A stretch of DNA of 6,004 nucleotides, taken from contig JAOZPO010000092.1 in the NCBI GenBank assembly GCA_029932715.1, positions 1 through 6,004 of the forward strand, read 5' to 3'. Below are positions 1 to 4,824 of this stretch, piece by piece. Under the pieces are notes generated by a model that was not told the origin of the DNA, did not search any database, and saw only the letters and a program-made list of their open reading frames with translations. The stretch's first letter is position 1. Every line of letters begins with the position of its first letter. A program made the translations under genes and the position numbers. This DNA is from Halobacteria archaeon (lineage in GTDB: Archaea > Halobacteriota > Syntropharchaeia > Alkanophagales > Methanospirareceae).

Positions 1-1
1 A

Positions 2-133
2 GAAATACTGACAAGCGGAAAGTCTCTGGAAGAAGTGATGAAAAAAGTCGAGGCGAGTGGTAAAAAAGCTGAGGTTTTTCAAGTACCCGTGGAAGAGGCG
101 GTGTATATCCTTGACTTTGCCTTTGTGCTTTGA
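2..133 (+). CDS. 3' end of a small DUF5678-like protein (partial)
   Basis: An open frame enters from the left edge and ends at TGA 131-133, so only the last 43 residues are visible. The pattern TSGKSLEEVMKKVEASG followed by KKAEVFQVP matches what I know of the C-terminal half of DUF5678 proteins: a small domain with a 'sGks.eEv...a...gk....VP' signature and no established function. In archaea such genes often sit directly upstream of a gene for a retroviral-type aspartic-protease-like protein, and that is what follows here. The two genes overlap by 77 nt in different frames, so the last residues of this protein (PVEEAVYILDFAFVL) are read from the same DNA as the N-terminus of its neighbour. 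The start codon and N-terminal part lie outside the window. The family assignment is from memory of the motif and is moderately certain. Confidence 0.55.
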   Translation, partial: EILTSGKSLEEVMKKVEASGKKAEVFQVPVEEAVYILDFAFVL

Positions 134-301
134 CTACGAAGAAACATCTGGTAAATTCTATCCCGTTATTCCCATCGAACTAAAAGCGAAAGGAAAGCGA
201 TTTTTTACCAGAGCTTGTTGGGTAGAACGGGTATATTCGATACATTTAGGGTATGCTTTGATGATTCGGAGAAAAAACTTTACCTTTATGAAAAGGCGTA
301 A
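57..301 (+). pseudogene. Retroviral-type aspartic-protease-like protein, internally deleted and frameshifted
   Basis: Two halves of one protein lie in different frames. The 5' half starts at GTG 57 and reads KLRFFKYPWKRR, then a segment ending PVIPIELKAKGKRFFTRA. That is the usual N-terminal strand region just before the catalytic (L/I)VDSGA motif in this family. At about 213-220 the sequence switches to another frame, which reads LLGRTGIFDTFRVCFDD and then SEKKLYLYEKA up to TAA 299-301. That is the usual family ending. The catalytic DSGA loop and the flap region, roughly 60-80 residues, are missing. The first frame continues to a stop at 303-305 and would give an 82-residue protein with a nonsense tail. 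I infer an internal deletion that left a frame change and no active site. Intact relatives are about 120-140 residues. The frames are read directly; the family identity is recalled. Confidence 0.6.
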
Positions 302-432
302 TTAATAGATAATTTTCTGGACTCACCTGTTATCTTCAAATTTTCAAAAATATTTTGTTGACCATATCACTCATCTCTCTGCTACTTCGACCCTATCTTC
401 TCTTAAGCGGGAAAAAGAATATTACCGAAATA

Positions 433-446
433 GAAAGATTTATCTA
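433..446 (+). promoter_or_regulatory. Candidate BRE/TATA promoter of the signal peptidase-cytochrome operon
   Basis: A purine-rich GAAAG (433-437) is followed by the TATA-like ATTTATCTA (438-446). Archaeal transcription normally starts about 25 nt downstream of the TATA centre, here near 467. That would leave a leader of about 23 nt ending at ATG 491, and would exclude the in-frame ATG at 452. Alternative AT-rich boxes exist nearby (416-424 and 464-472), so the assignment is tentative. The rest of 302-490 shows no gene; it contains a short AT-rich palindrome at 345-357 (CAAAAATATTTTG). Confidence 0.4.
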
Positions 447-477
447 CTATAATGCCCCTATCTTATAATAAAAGAAA

Positions 478-481
478 GAGG
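478..481 (+). promoter_or_regulatory. Ribosome binding site (GAGG) supporting the start at 491
   Basis: GAGG ends 9 nt before ATG 491. The in-frame upstream ATG at 452 is preceded by AT-rich sequence with no Shine-Dalgarno match. The neighbouring operon genes have clear GGAGG-type sites, so this organism does use them, which favours 491. Confidence 0.5.
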
Positions 482-490
482 CTCAAGACA

Positions 491-1234
491 ATGGAACCTT
501 TTTTAGAAGCGATAATATTGACAGTTGCGGTCAGTGTATTCATAGCTGCAATATTCTACATCTTCTATTTGGTAATAGTAAAGGGCTCTGACGCACCACT
601 GCAATTTTATAATCATTTAAAAAAAGGATACAGGGAACATTCACGCACTAAAAGAGTAAAAGAGAAGATGTATGAATACGAAACCATTTCCGGCATGCAT
701 AGACCCTCTCTTCTTGGCTCTACCATTGTATTTTCCATATTTGTTGTCATTATATCCTTGCTTCTTTTTAAAGTCGTTTTCTTCACCGCTGTAACCTCTG
801 GTAGCATGAGTCCCACGTTCGAGCGTGGCGACCTCGTGCTCATGCAACGAATACACCCCGCACCCGTAGTGGGTGACATAATAATGCTGCAAAGAGCGGA
901 GTATATGCTGCCCGTTACGCATAGAGTTGTTTCCGTAACGGAAGGAGGCGTGAGAACAAAAGGAGATGCGACGGGTAGAGTGGACCCATGGATAATACCT
1001 GAAGAAGAAATCACGGCTAAAGCAGTGCAAATAGGAGAAAAACCAGTCGTTCTAAAAGACGTTGGTGATTATTTCATTTTGGACCCGAAGGAAATGCGGA
1101 TCGGTAAATATGGCTCGGAATATACGCTCGTAAAGAATATCTTTTTGACTATGAGAGTGTATGGTTACGCGTTGTGCATCATTGCTATCTTAGGTTATGT
1201 GTTATTGTCATTGAGGGAGGCGAAGGTGAAGTGA
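491..1234 (+). CDS. Signal peptidase I, archaeal Sec11-like type (S26B)
   Basis: This membrane protease removes signal peptides from exported proteins on the outer face of the cytoplasmic membrane. With the start at 491 the protein has 247 residues. The signature SGSMSPTF places the catalytic Ser at residue 105. It is followed by ERGDLV and VGDII, then PVTHRVV with His144 replacing the bacterial Lys. TKGDA (Asp159) and RVDPW (Asp165) complete the archaeal/eukaryotic Ser-His-Asp type. Predicted membrane segments lie at about 5-30, 77-98 and 217-240. The 45-residue loop between the first two is strongly basic and so probably cytoplasmic. Simple Sec11-like enzymes have a single segment before the catalytic Ser, so the first segment plus loop is an N-terminal extension. 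An in-frame ATG at 452 would add 13 residues but lacks a ribosome binding site. The last 4 nt overlap the start of the pentaheme cytochrome gene (GTGA). The activity is secure from the motifs; substrates are inferred from context. Confidence 0.93.
   Translation: MEPFLEAIILTVAVSVFIAAIFYIFYLVIVKGSDAPLQFYNHLKKGYREHSRTKRVKEKMYEYETISGMHRPSLLGSTIVFSIFVVIISLLLFKVVFFTAVTSGSMSPTFERGDLVLMQRIHPAPVVGDIIMLQRAEYMLPVTHRVVSVTEGGVRTKGDATGRVDPWIIPEEEITAKAVQIGEKPVVLKDVGDYFILDPKEMRIGKYGSEYTLVKNIFLTMRVYGYALCIIAILGYVLLSLREAKVK
1213..1220 (+). promoter_or_regulatory. Shine-Dalgarno site fixing the pentaheme cytochrome start at GTG 1231
   Basis: GAGGGAGG lies inside the 3' end of the signal peptidase gene, 10 nt before GTG 1231. 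It argues for this start over an in-frame ATG at 1174, which would add a 19-residue non-signal-like leader and a 61-nt overlap. The GTG overlaps the upstream TGA by 4 nt, indicating translational coupling. Confidence 0.7.
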
Positions 1235-1995
1235 ACATAAAAGGTTTTTTCTTATTTGCTATTGCTATTGTTACAATTGGCATATTCGTGCTGCCGATCA
1301 CGGTTTCGCTGTTCGCCGGACAGCATAGCTGGTATGACCTTTCTGTGGGACCGAGTGATGTGCCGTGCGAGAAGTGTCATGCCGATATTTCAGATGAGAT
1401 GCAGAGCGGCGAGAGCGGTGCGCATGGTAATCTGACCTGCGCCATGTGCCATCGGTCGTTATTTACTGGTTATGAGTATGCAAGAGTCCAGCGTGAATAT
1501 TTTGTTGGTCCGCAAGGCACAATACCTGGAAATGAGTCTCATGCCGCATCTACGGTCAAGTGTATGAATTGCCATGGGCTTTATAGGGCAGGCACTTCTG
1601 GTGATTTTCCTGAGAACCACTGCAAAGATCCCGAGCATGCCGGGAACTGTATGAAATGCCATTGGGCTGGATGGTATGATTTCATCTCAGCAGGTGGCTT
1701 CGGATTAGAAGACCCCACGGGCAGGAATCCGGGTCATAATTCCACAGATACAGACACGGGCGAGTATGCGGCGCACAGGCAGTTCGTGCTCGATGCAATG
1801 GAGAATAACACGTTGGAAGGTGCAAATGAAGCTTGCATCGCTTGCCATACGAAAATGCCGGTCAAAATAGGGTTCAATGTCACGACAGGTGCGAAGATTA
1901 TCGTGAATAACTCTTATAGTCAATCGCATTCATATTGGGATGTGGAGAGCATCACGCCGGGCAGCTACACGACTTATGAGGAGGAGAAAGAATGA
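1231..1995 (+). CDS. Exported pentaheme c-type cytochrome
   Basis: This 254-residue protein has a signal peptide or signal anchor (Lys4, hydrophobic 5-28, then LFAGQH at 27-32). Five CXXCH heme c sites follow: CEKCH 46-50, CAMCH 70-74, CMNCH 111-115, CMKCH 140-144 and CIACH 202-206. Eight further histidines (32, 65, 104, 130, 136, 169, 182, 233) are enough to ligate all hemes as bis-His. Six N-x-S/T sequons (67, 101, 170, 192, 216, 226) fit an extracytoplasmic glycoprotein. No C-terminal anchor is visible, so the mature protein is either secreted or held by an uncleaved N-terminal helix. Hemes 1, 2, 3 and 5 align with hemes 1-4 of the next gene; heme 4 sits in an insertion (about 125-168) absent from the paralogue. 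The likely role is electron transfer at the outer face; partners are unknown. The gene lies between the signal peptidase and the nonaheme cytochrome with 4-nt overlaps on both sides. I cannot assign a named family such as MmcA. Confidence 0.9.
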   Translation: MNIKGFFLFAIAIVTIGIFVLPITVSLFAGQHSWYDLSVGPSDVPCEKCHADISDEMQSGESGAHGNLTCAMCHRSLFTGYEYARVQREYFVGPQGTIPGNESHAASTVKCMNCHGLYRAGTSGDFPENHCKDPEHAGNCMKCHWAGWYDFISAGGFGLEDPTGRNPGHNSTDTDTGEYAAHRQFVLDAMENNTLEGANEACIACHTKMPVKIGFNVTTGAKIIVNNSYSQSHSYWDVESITPGSYTTYEEEKE

Positions 1996-3251
1996 GGGCG
2001 ATACTACTTGCTATTCTTCTCTTTGGAATTGCATCTCTTATTTTATTCACAACTATAGATGTTTCCACGCTATTTGCCGGTCAGCACACTTTCGTAGACA
2101 TCTACCCCTCATCAAATGATATTGATTGCGTGGCGTGCCATCATCGAATTCAAGAAGAGTTGAACAACTCTGCTCTGCATAGTGAGCTGAGTTGTGAAGA
2201 TTGCCACCGCTTCACCGGGGCAGGCATCACTTTCGCAGAGGGAGGGAGTCCAGCAACGCCAGGCGAGGAAGCGCATGCCGCATACAAGCCTCGATGTCTC
2301 GATTGCCATGGTGAAGGTGGATATGCAAAGCAAGCTCCGGCATTTAATGAATCTGGTTATGGAAGCGAGTTTTCCGCGCACAGGGCGCTGGTTTTGAAGG
2401 CTAACTCTTCTGGAATGTGTGTGGGTGAGAACGAAGCATGTTTGGCATGTCACACGAATTATTCCGTTAAAATTGATTATAGCTACTTCTGGAACATTAA
2501 TTACACTGTAACTGGCGATGGCACAGAATGGAATATTAGCCAATTTGCGTATAATGGGACAAGAGAGTATAATATTACTTACAGCAAGTCGGGAGCAAAG
2601 CATGAGTTTGTTAATATGACAGTTGTTAGGAAAGAAACGTGCCAGAAATGCCATAAAAACATATATGATGCCCTTGTTAATGGGACCGCAGGTGCAGGTG
2701 GCGTCAACGATGAAGATTACTTAACACATGCACCAATAGAAATTGACGATCCGCAGTGGGCAATGTACCCTGATAATGCTTGGGGTCATAATAGGTATCA
2801 TTACAAAGCAAATAGAGCTAACATTGATAATTCTAATTACTGCTCTAGATGTCATAATGTAAATTATTTTGCAAGCACGCATCTTCAAAAGAGTAATACC
2901 TACAATTTGACTAACGTGACTGCGGATACAAACTCCACACAGGTTCACGCAGCAGAAGCTTTATGGTGTACAACCTGCCATGGCAGCGGGAAAACAAAAG
3001 AAGTAATCAATGATCCTGGGACCCCCGGGATGAATTCATATGGGCATTCTGCTACTGACCCTGATTTTGTTGACCTTATTGCAGAAAGCTACGCACGAAC
3101 ATTCAATGGGGATATATGTATGGGTTGTCATGAAGCGGCTGAGCATCCTGATCATGGTAGCTGTTGTGATTGCCATGTCCCCGGCATGAAGAGTTTCAGC
3201 CGGGACATTTACATCGAATCAGAGCCTTCTGGTTATTGCACGAATTCCTGA
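1992..3251 (+). CDS. Exported nonaheme c-type cytochrome
   Basis: The ATG overlaps the upstream TGA (ATGA) and is preceded by GGAGG at 1980-1984, 7 nt away, so the start is firm. The protein has 419 residues with an N-terminal hydrophobic helix (4-22) leading to the same LFAGQH block as its neighbour. Nine CXXCH sites begin at residues 46, 68, 102, 150, 217, 284, 326, 376 and 391; the last is CCDCH. Fourteen other histidines are available as distal ligands. Hemes 1-4 form a module homologous to the pentaheme cytochrome; residues after about 165 (hemes 5-9) have no counterpart there. Twelve N-x-S/T sequons, five of them between residues 170 and 208, indicate a heavily glycosylated surface protein (inference). 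C143 and C416 are outside heme motifs and could pair. No C-terminal membrane segment is seen. The likely role is long-range extracellular or pseudoperiplasmic electron transfer. The exact family is not recognised. Confidence 0.9.
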   Translation: MRAILLAILLFGIASLILFTTIDVSTLFAGQHTFVDIYPSSNDIDCVACHHRIQEELNNSALHSELSCEDCHRFTGAGITFAEGGSPATPGEEAHAAYKPRCLDCHGEGGYAKQAPAFNESGYGSEFSAHRALVLKANSSGMCVGENEACLACHTNYSVKIDYSYFWNINYTVTGDGTEWNISQFAYNGTREYNITYSKSGAKHEFVNMTVVRKETCQKCHKNIYDALVNGTAGAGGVNDEDYLTHAPIEIDDPQWAMYPDNAWGHNRYHYKANRANIDNSNYCSRCHNVNYFASTHLQKSNTYNLTNVTADTNSTQVHAAEALWCTTCHGSGKTKEVINDPGTPGMNSYGHSATDPDFVDLIAESYARTFNGDICMGCHEAAEHPDHGSCCDCHVPGMKSFSRDIYIESEPSGYCTNS

Positions 3252-3260
3252 ATAGTTTTA

Positions 3261-3270
3261 TTTTATACTT
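3261..3270 (+). promoter_or_regulatory. Candidate TATA element for the six-segment membrane protein
   Basis: TTTTATACTT lies in the AT-rich 59-nt gap after the nonaheme gene. Transcription starting about 25 nt downstream (near 3292) would give a leader of about 19 nt. ATG 3311 has no Shine-Dalgarno match (AAAGATAACAAA precedes it). The T-rich run at 3255-3266 could also help terminate the upstream operon. Confidence 0.35.
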
Positions 3271-3310
3271 ACCTAAAATAAATTCCAAGTAGTATATTAA
3301 AGATAACAAA

Positions 3311-4114
3311 ATGGTAGCCGTACCGCACACCAGAACCACTATACCCTTCACGGAAAAGATAGGCTTAGCTTTCGCTTTACTAACAGCAATAATTCTGCTT
3401 GCCTTTTCCCTCTTTTCATTAATAGTAGACGCGATTTTAAAATTCGATTTATACGGCATCGTACTCGATTTAATTGTCTTAACAATCGGCTTCTTTTTAG
3501 CTTATTTCTCCTTTCGCATGTATAAGAAATCGGTATATTACGAAAATTTGATGAATTCCTCGTTCGACGAAGGGATATATACGCGATTGGAGCCGGTATT
3601 GAGAAAAGTAGCCGAGACGAGTGTAGAAATGGAAGATATGGGCAGTCGTTTGAACAGAATTGACCGCAAGGTTCAAACGGTGATAGAGGAGCAGGTGAAA
3701 GCGGGAAAAAGTCCTCACACGGAAGCAGAAAAAGCCGTTGCTCCCGGAACTTCTATGGCTTTTATAGTAAAAGCTGTCTTCTTAACCATAATCACGATGT
3801 CCGGTTTTATGTTCATGATTTCCACCTCAATTGGAGCGGTTCATTTCGCGACACTCCTCTTTTATGCCCTCTGGTGGTTACTCATATCATCTGAATTCAA
3901 ACTCTTTGATAATACCGCCTCATGGGTGATAATCTTTGTTCCCGTTCTTTTGATCCCTGTTGGCTTTATGATTCTCGATGCCTTCATGCAGATAAACAAT
4001 GTAATTGCCCTTTTTTATGCTTGCCTTGCGCTATACGCCTTCTTATACTTCTCCTGGGCGGTATACGAGACAAAAGGGACGCTGCCTTTCTCGCTCCAAA
4101 TCAGACATAAATGA
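3311..4114 (+). CDS. Polytopic membrane protein of unknown function with a central helical domain
   Basis: I do not recognise this 267-residue protein. It shows six likely membrane segments in a 2+4 arrangement: about 17-43, 47-70, 149-171, 176-194, 203-226 and 229-251. Between segments 2 and 3 lies a charged, helix-prone stretch (about 72-147). It includes a putative coiled coil at 90-130 with regularly spaced Leu/Val/Met (EDMGSRLNRIDRKVQTVIEE). This stretch and the basic C-terminus (QIRHK) are probably cytoplasmic. No Cys cluster, heme motif, His pair typical of a b-type cytochrome, transporter signature or catalytic motif is visible. The gene lies between two cytochrome genes on the same strand but has its own upstream AT-rich region, and the following gene has its own promoter, so it may be a single-gene unit. 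The arrangement resembles membrane-anchored scaffold or sensor proteins, but no function can be assigned. Confidence 0.8.
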   Translation: MVAVPHTRTTIPFTEKIGLAFALLTAIILLAFSLFSLIVDAILKFDLYGIVLDLIVLTIGFFLAYFSFRMYKKSVYYENLMNSSFDEGIYTRLEPVLRKVAETSVEMEDMGSRLNRIDRKVQTVIEEQVKAGKSPHTEAEKAVAPGTSMAFIVKAVFLTIITMSGFMFMISTSIGAVHFATLLFYALWWLLISSEFKLFDNTASWVIIFVPVLLIPVGFMILDAFMQINNVIALFYACLALYAFLYFSWAVYETKGTLPFSLQIRHK

Positions 4115-4123
4115 AGGAAAAAA

Positions 4124-4140
4124 CCGAAAAGCTTTTAAAG
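4124..4140 (+). promoter_or_regulatory. BRE/TATA promoter of the lipoprotein cytochrome
   Basis: CCGAAAA (4124-4130) is a good archaeal BRE and is followed directly by the TATA-type box GCTTTTAAAG (4131-4140). The predicted start of transcription is near 4160, giving a leader of about 13 nt that carries the GAGGG ribosome binding site. It begins only 10 nt after the stop codon of the membrane protein. This is the clearest promoter in the window. Confidence 0.65.
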
Positions 4141-4144
4141 GAAT

Positions 4145-4156
4145 GTATAGCTATAC
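4145..4156 (+). promoter_or_regulatory. Perfect 12-bp palindrome, possible operator
   Basis: GTATAGCTATAC is its own reverse complement. It lies between the TATA box and the predicted transcription start of the lipoprotein cytochrome, where a bound dimeric repressor would block RNA polymerase. The position suggests an operator; no regulator is identified. Confidence 0.35.
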
Positions 4157-4162
4157 AAATAC

Positions 4163-4167
4163 GAGGG
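4163..4167 (+). promoter_or_regulatory. Ribosome binding site (GAGGG) fixing the lipoprotein cytochrome start at 4174
   Basis: GAGGG ends 6 nt before ATG 4174. The alternative in-frame ATG at 4111 lies upstream of the promoter, lacks such a site and would put 21 charged residues before the lipoprotein signal peptide. Confidence 0.65.
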
Positions 4168-4173
4168 AAAAAA

Positions 4174-4713
4174 ATGGACAAAAAATTAGTTGGTGCCGTT
4201 ATAGTTGCTATTGTAGCGATAGTAGTAATAGTAGGCTGTGTGGAGGAACCTGCGCCTGAAGTGACGCCTTCACCTGCGCCCACTGCGACACCTGCGCCTG
4301 CGCCCACTGCGACACCTGCGCCTGCGCCTGCACCCACGCCTGCGGCAGCAGCGATGGTAAGCTGTGACATGTGCCACAAAAGAGAGCAGACTGCCAATTT
4401 GGAGGCTCATGTGAAAGGCGGATTGCTGGTGAAAGGAAAACCAGGCTGCTTCAACTACTGGGGCTGTCATGGTGTAGCGAATGCCACCGTACATACTGTC
4501 CATCCACCTGAAGTTGGATGTGCGGCATGTCATGGTAAGATACCGACAATACCTCAGAAAGGACCAGGAGGCACGAGCTGTGAGATGTGTCACGGAATGC
4601 CTAACCCGCTCGAGCCAAGCGAAGGGCGCCTTGTGGATATACACCTGGAAAGAGGCAAGGACTGCCAGGTTTGCCACATTGGGGAGATTTCAGAGATACA
4701 CGGGCTGAAGTAA
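4174..4713 (+). CDS. Lipid-anchored multiheme cytochrome c (four CXXCH plus one CX5CH)
   Basis: This 179-residue protein begins MDKK, followed by a hydrophobic stretch (5-20) and a lipobox IVGC with Cys22, the expected lipidation site. A Pro/Ala/Thr tether (about 26-60) encoded by a tandem DNA repeat holds the heme domain away from the membrane. Canonical heme sites are CDMCH 64-68, CAACH 116-120, CEMCH 136-140 and CQVCH 164-168. Between the first and second lies CFNYWGCHG (92-100), a CX5CH arrangement that keeps Cys, Cys-His and the following Gly but has three extra residues. Exactly five other histidines (79, 107, 110, 157, 176) remain as possible distal ligands, which fits five hemes. The likely role is a membrane-proximal electron relay on the outer face, for example between a membrane complex and the larger cytochromes encoded nearby (inference). 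It has its own BRE/TATA promoter and a T11 terminator. The cytochrome and lipoprotein calls are secure; heme at the CX5CH site is not proven. Confidence 0.9.
   Translation: MDKKLVGAVIVAIVAIVVIVGCVEEPAPEVTPSPAPTATPAPAPTATPAPAPAPTPAAAAMVSCDMCHKREQTANLEAHVKGGLLVKGKPGCFNYWGCHGVANATVHTVHPPEVGCAACHGKIPTIPQKGPGGTSCEMCHGMPNPLEPSEGRLVDIHLERGKDCQVCHIGEISEIHGLK
4273..4344 (+). repeat. Tandem 24-bp repeat encoding the Pro/Ala/Thr tether
   Basis: Two identical 24-bp copies (4273-4296 and 4297-4320) start CCTGCGCCCACTGCG and encode PAPTATPA-type units. A third, degenerate 24-bp copy follows (4321-4344). The array keeps the reading frame of the lipoprotein cytochrome, so copy-number changes would lengthen or shorten the tether without breaking the gene. 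Confidence 0.85.
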
Positions 4714-4737
4714 AACAGCCCTGTTCTTTTTTTTTTT
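4714..4737 (+). terminator. U-tract terminator after the lipoprotein cytochrome
   Basis: Directly after the TAA, a weak inverted repeat (AACAG / CTGTT at 4714-4725, two-base spacer, so at best a marginal hairpin) is followed by eleven consecutive T at 4727-4737. Archaeal RNA polymerase terminates at such T-runs largely without a hairpin. The rest of the convergent gap (4738-4824) holds only a small CTCCT-CA-AGGAG inverted repeat at 4754-4765. Confidence 0.7.
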
Positions 4738-4824
4738 CGCAACCTTCCTATCCCTCCTCAAGGAGTTGTACGATTAGATCCCTGTATCATAGAAAGAGGA
4801 CGTAAGCAAAGCGCAGCTATAAAG

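Noticed and set aside
345..357. CAAAAATATTTTG palindrome as a terminator for the left-edge genes
   Set aside because: It is short, purely AT-driven apart from the end pair, and lacks a following T-run, so it could easily be chance in AT-rich intergenic DNA.
1174..1230. Longer N-terminus for the pentaheme cytochrome from ATG 1174
   Set aside because: It would overlap the signal peptidase gene by 61 nt and add a leader unlike a signal peptide. GTG 1231 has a strong ribosome site and the resulting N-terminus aligns residue for residue with the paralogue.
1618..1662. Additional heme site using C131 of the pentaheme protein (HCKDPEHAGNCMKCH)
   Set aside because: No CXXCH can be formed with C131; the only heme motif here is CMKCH at 140-144. 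C131 is kept only as a free or disulfide cysteine.
2112..2654. Minus-strand open frame of 180 codons
   Set aside because: It lies fully inside the nonaheme cytochrome gene, whose nine CXXCH motifs make the plus strand the coding one.
4111..4173. Longer N-terminus for the lipoprotein cytochrome from ATG 4111
   Set aside because: It lies upstream of the clear promoter at 4124-4140, has no ribosome site and would bury the lipoprotein signal behind 21 charged residues.
4273..4344. CRISPR or other spacer-type array
   Set aside because: The units are directly adjacent with no spacers and encode an in-frame Pro/Ala/Thr linker.
4101..4677. Minus-strand open frames with Gly/Ala/Val- or Arg-rich repeats
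   Set aside because: They are the antisense of the Pro/Ala/Thr tandem repeat and heme domain of the lipoprotein cytochrome. The repeats explain their openness and odd composition.
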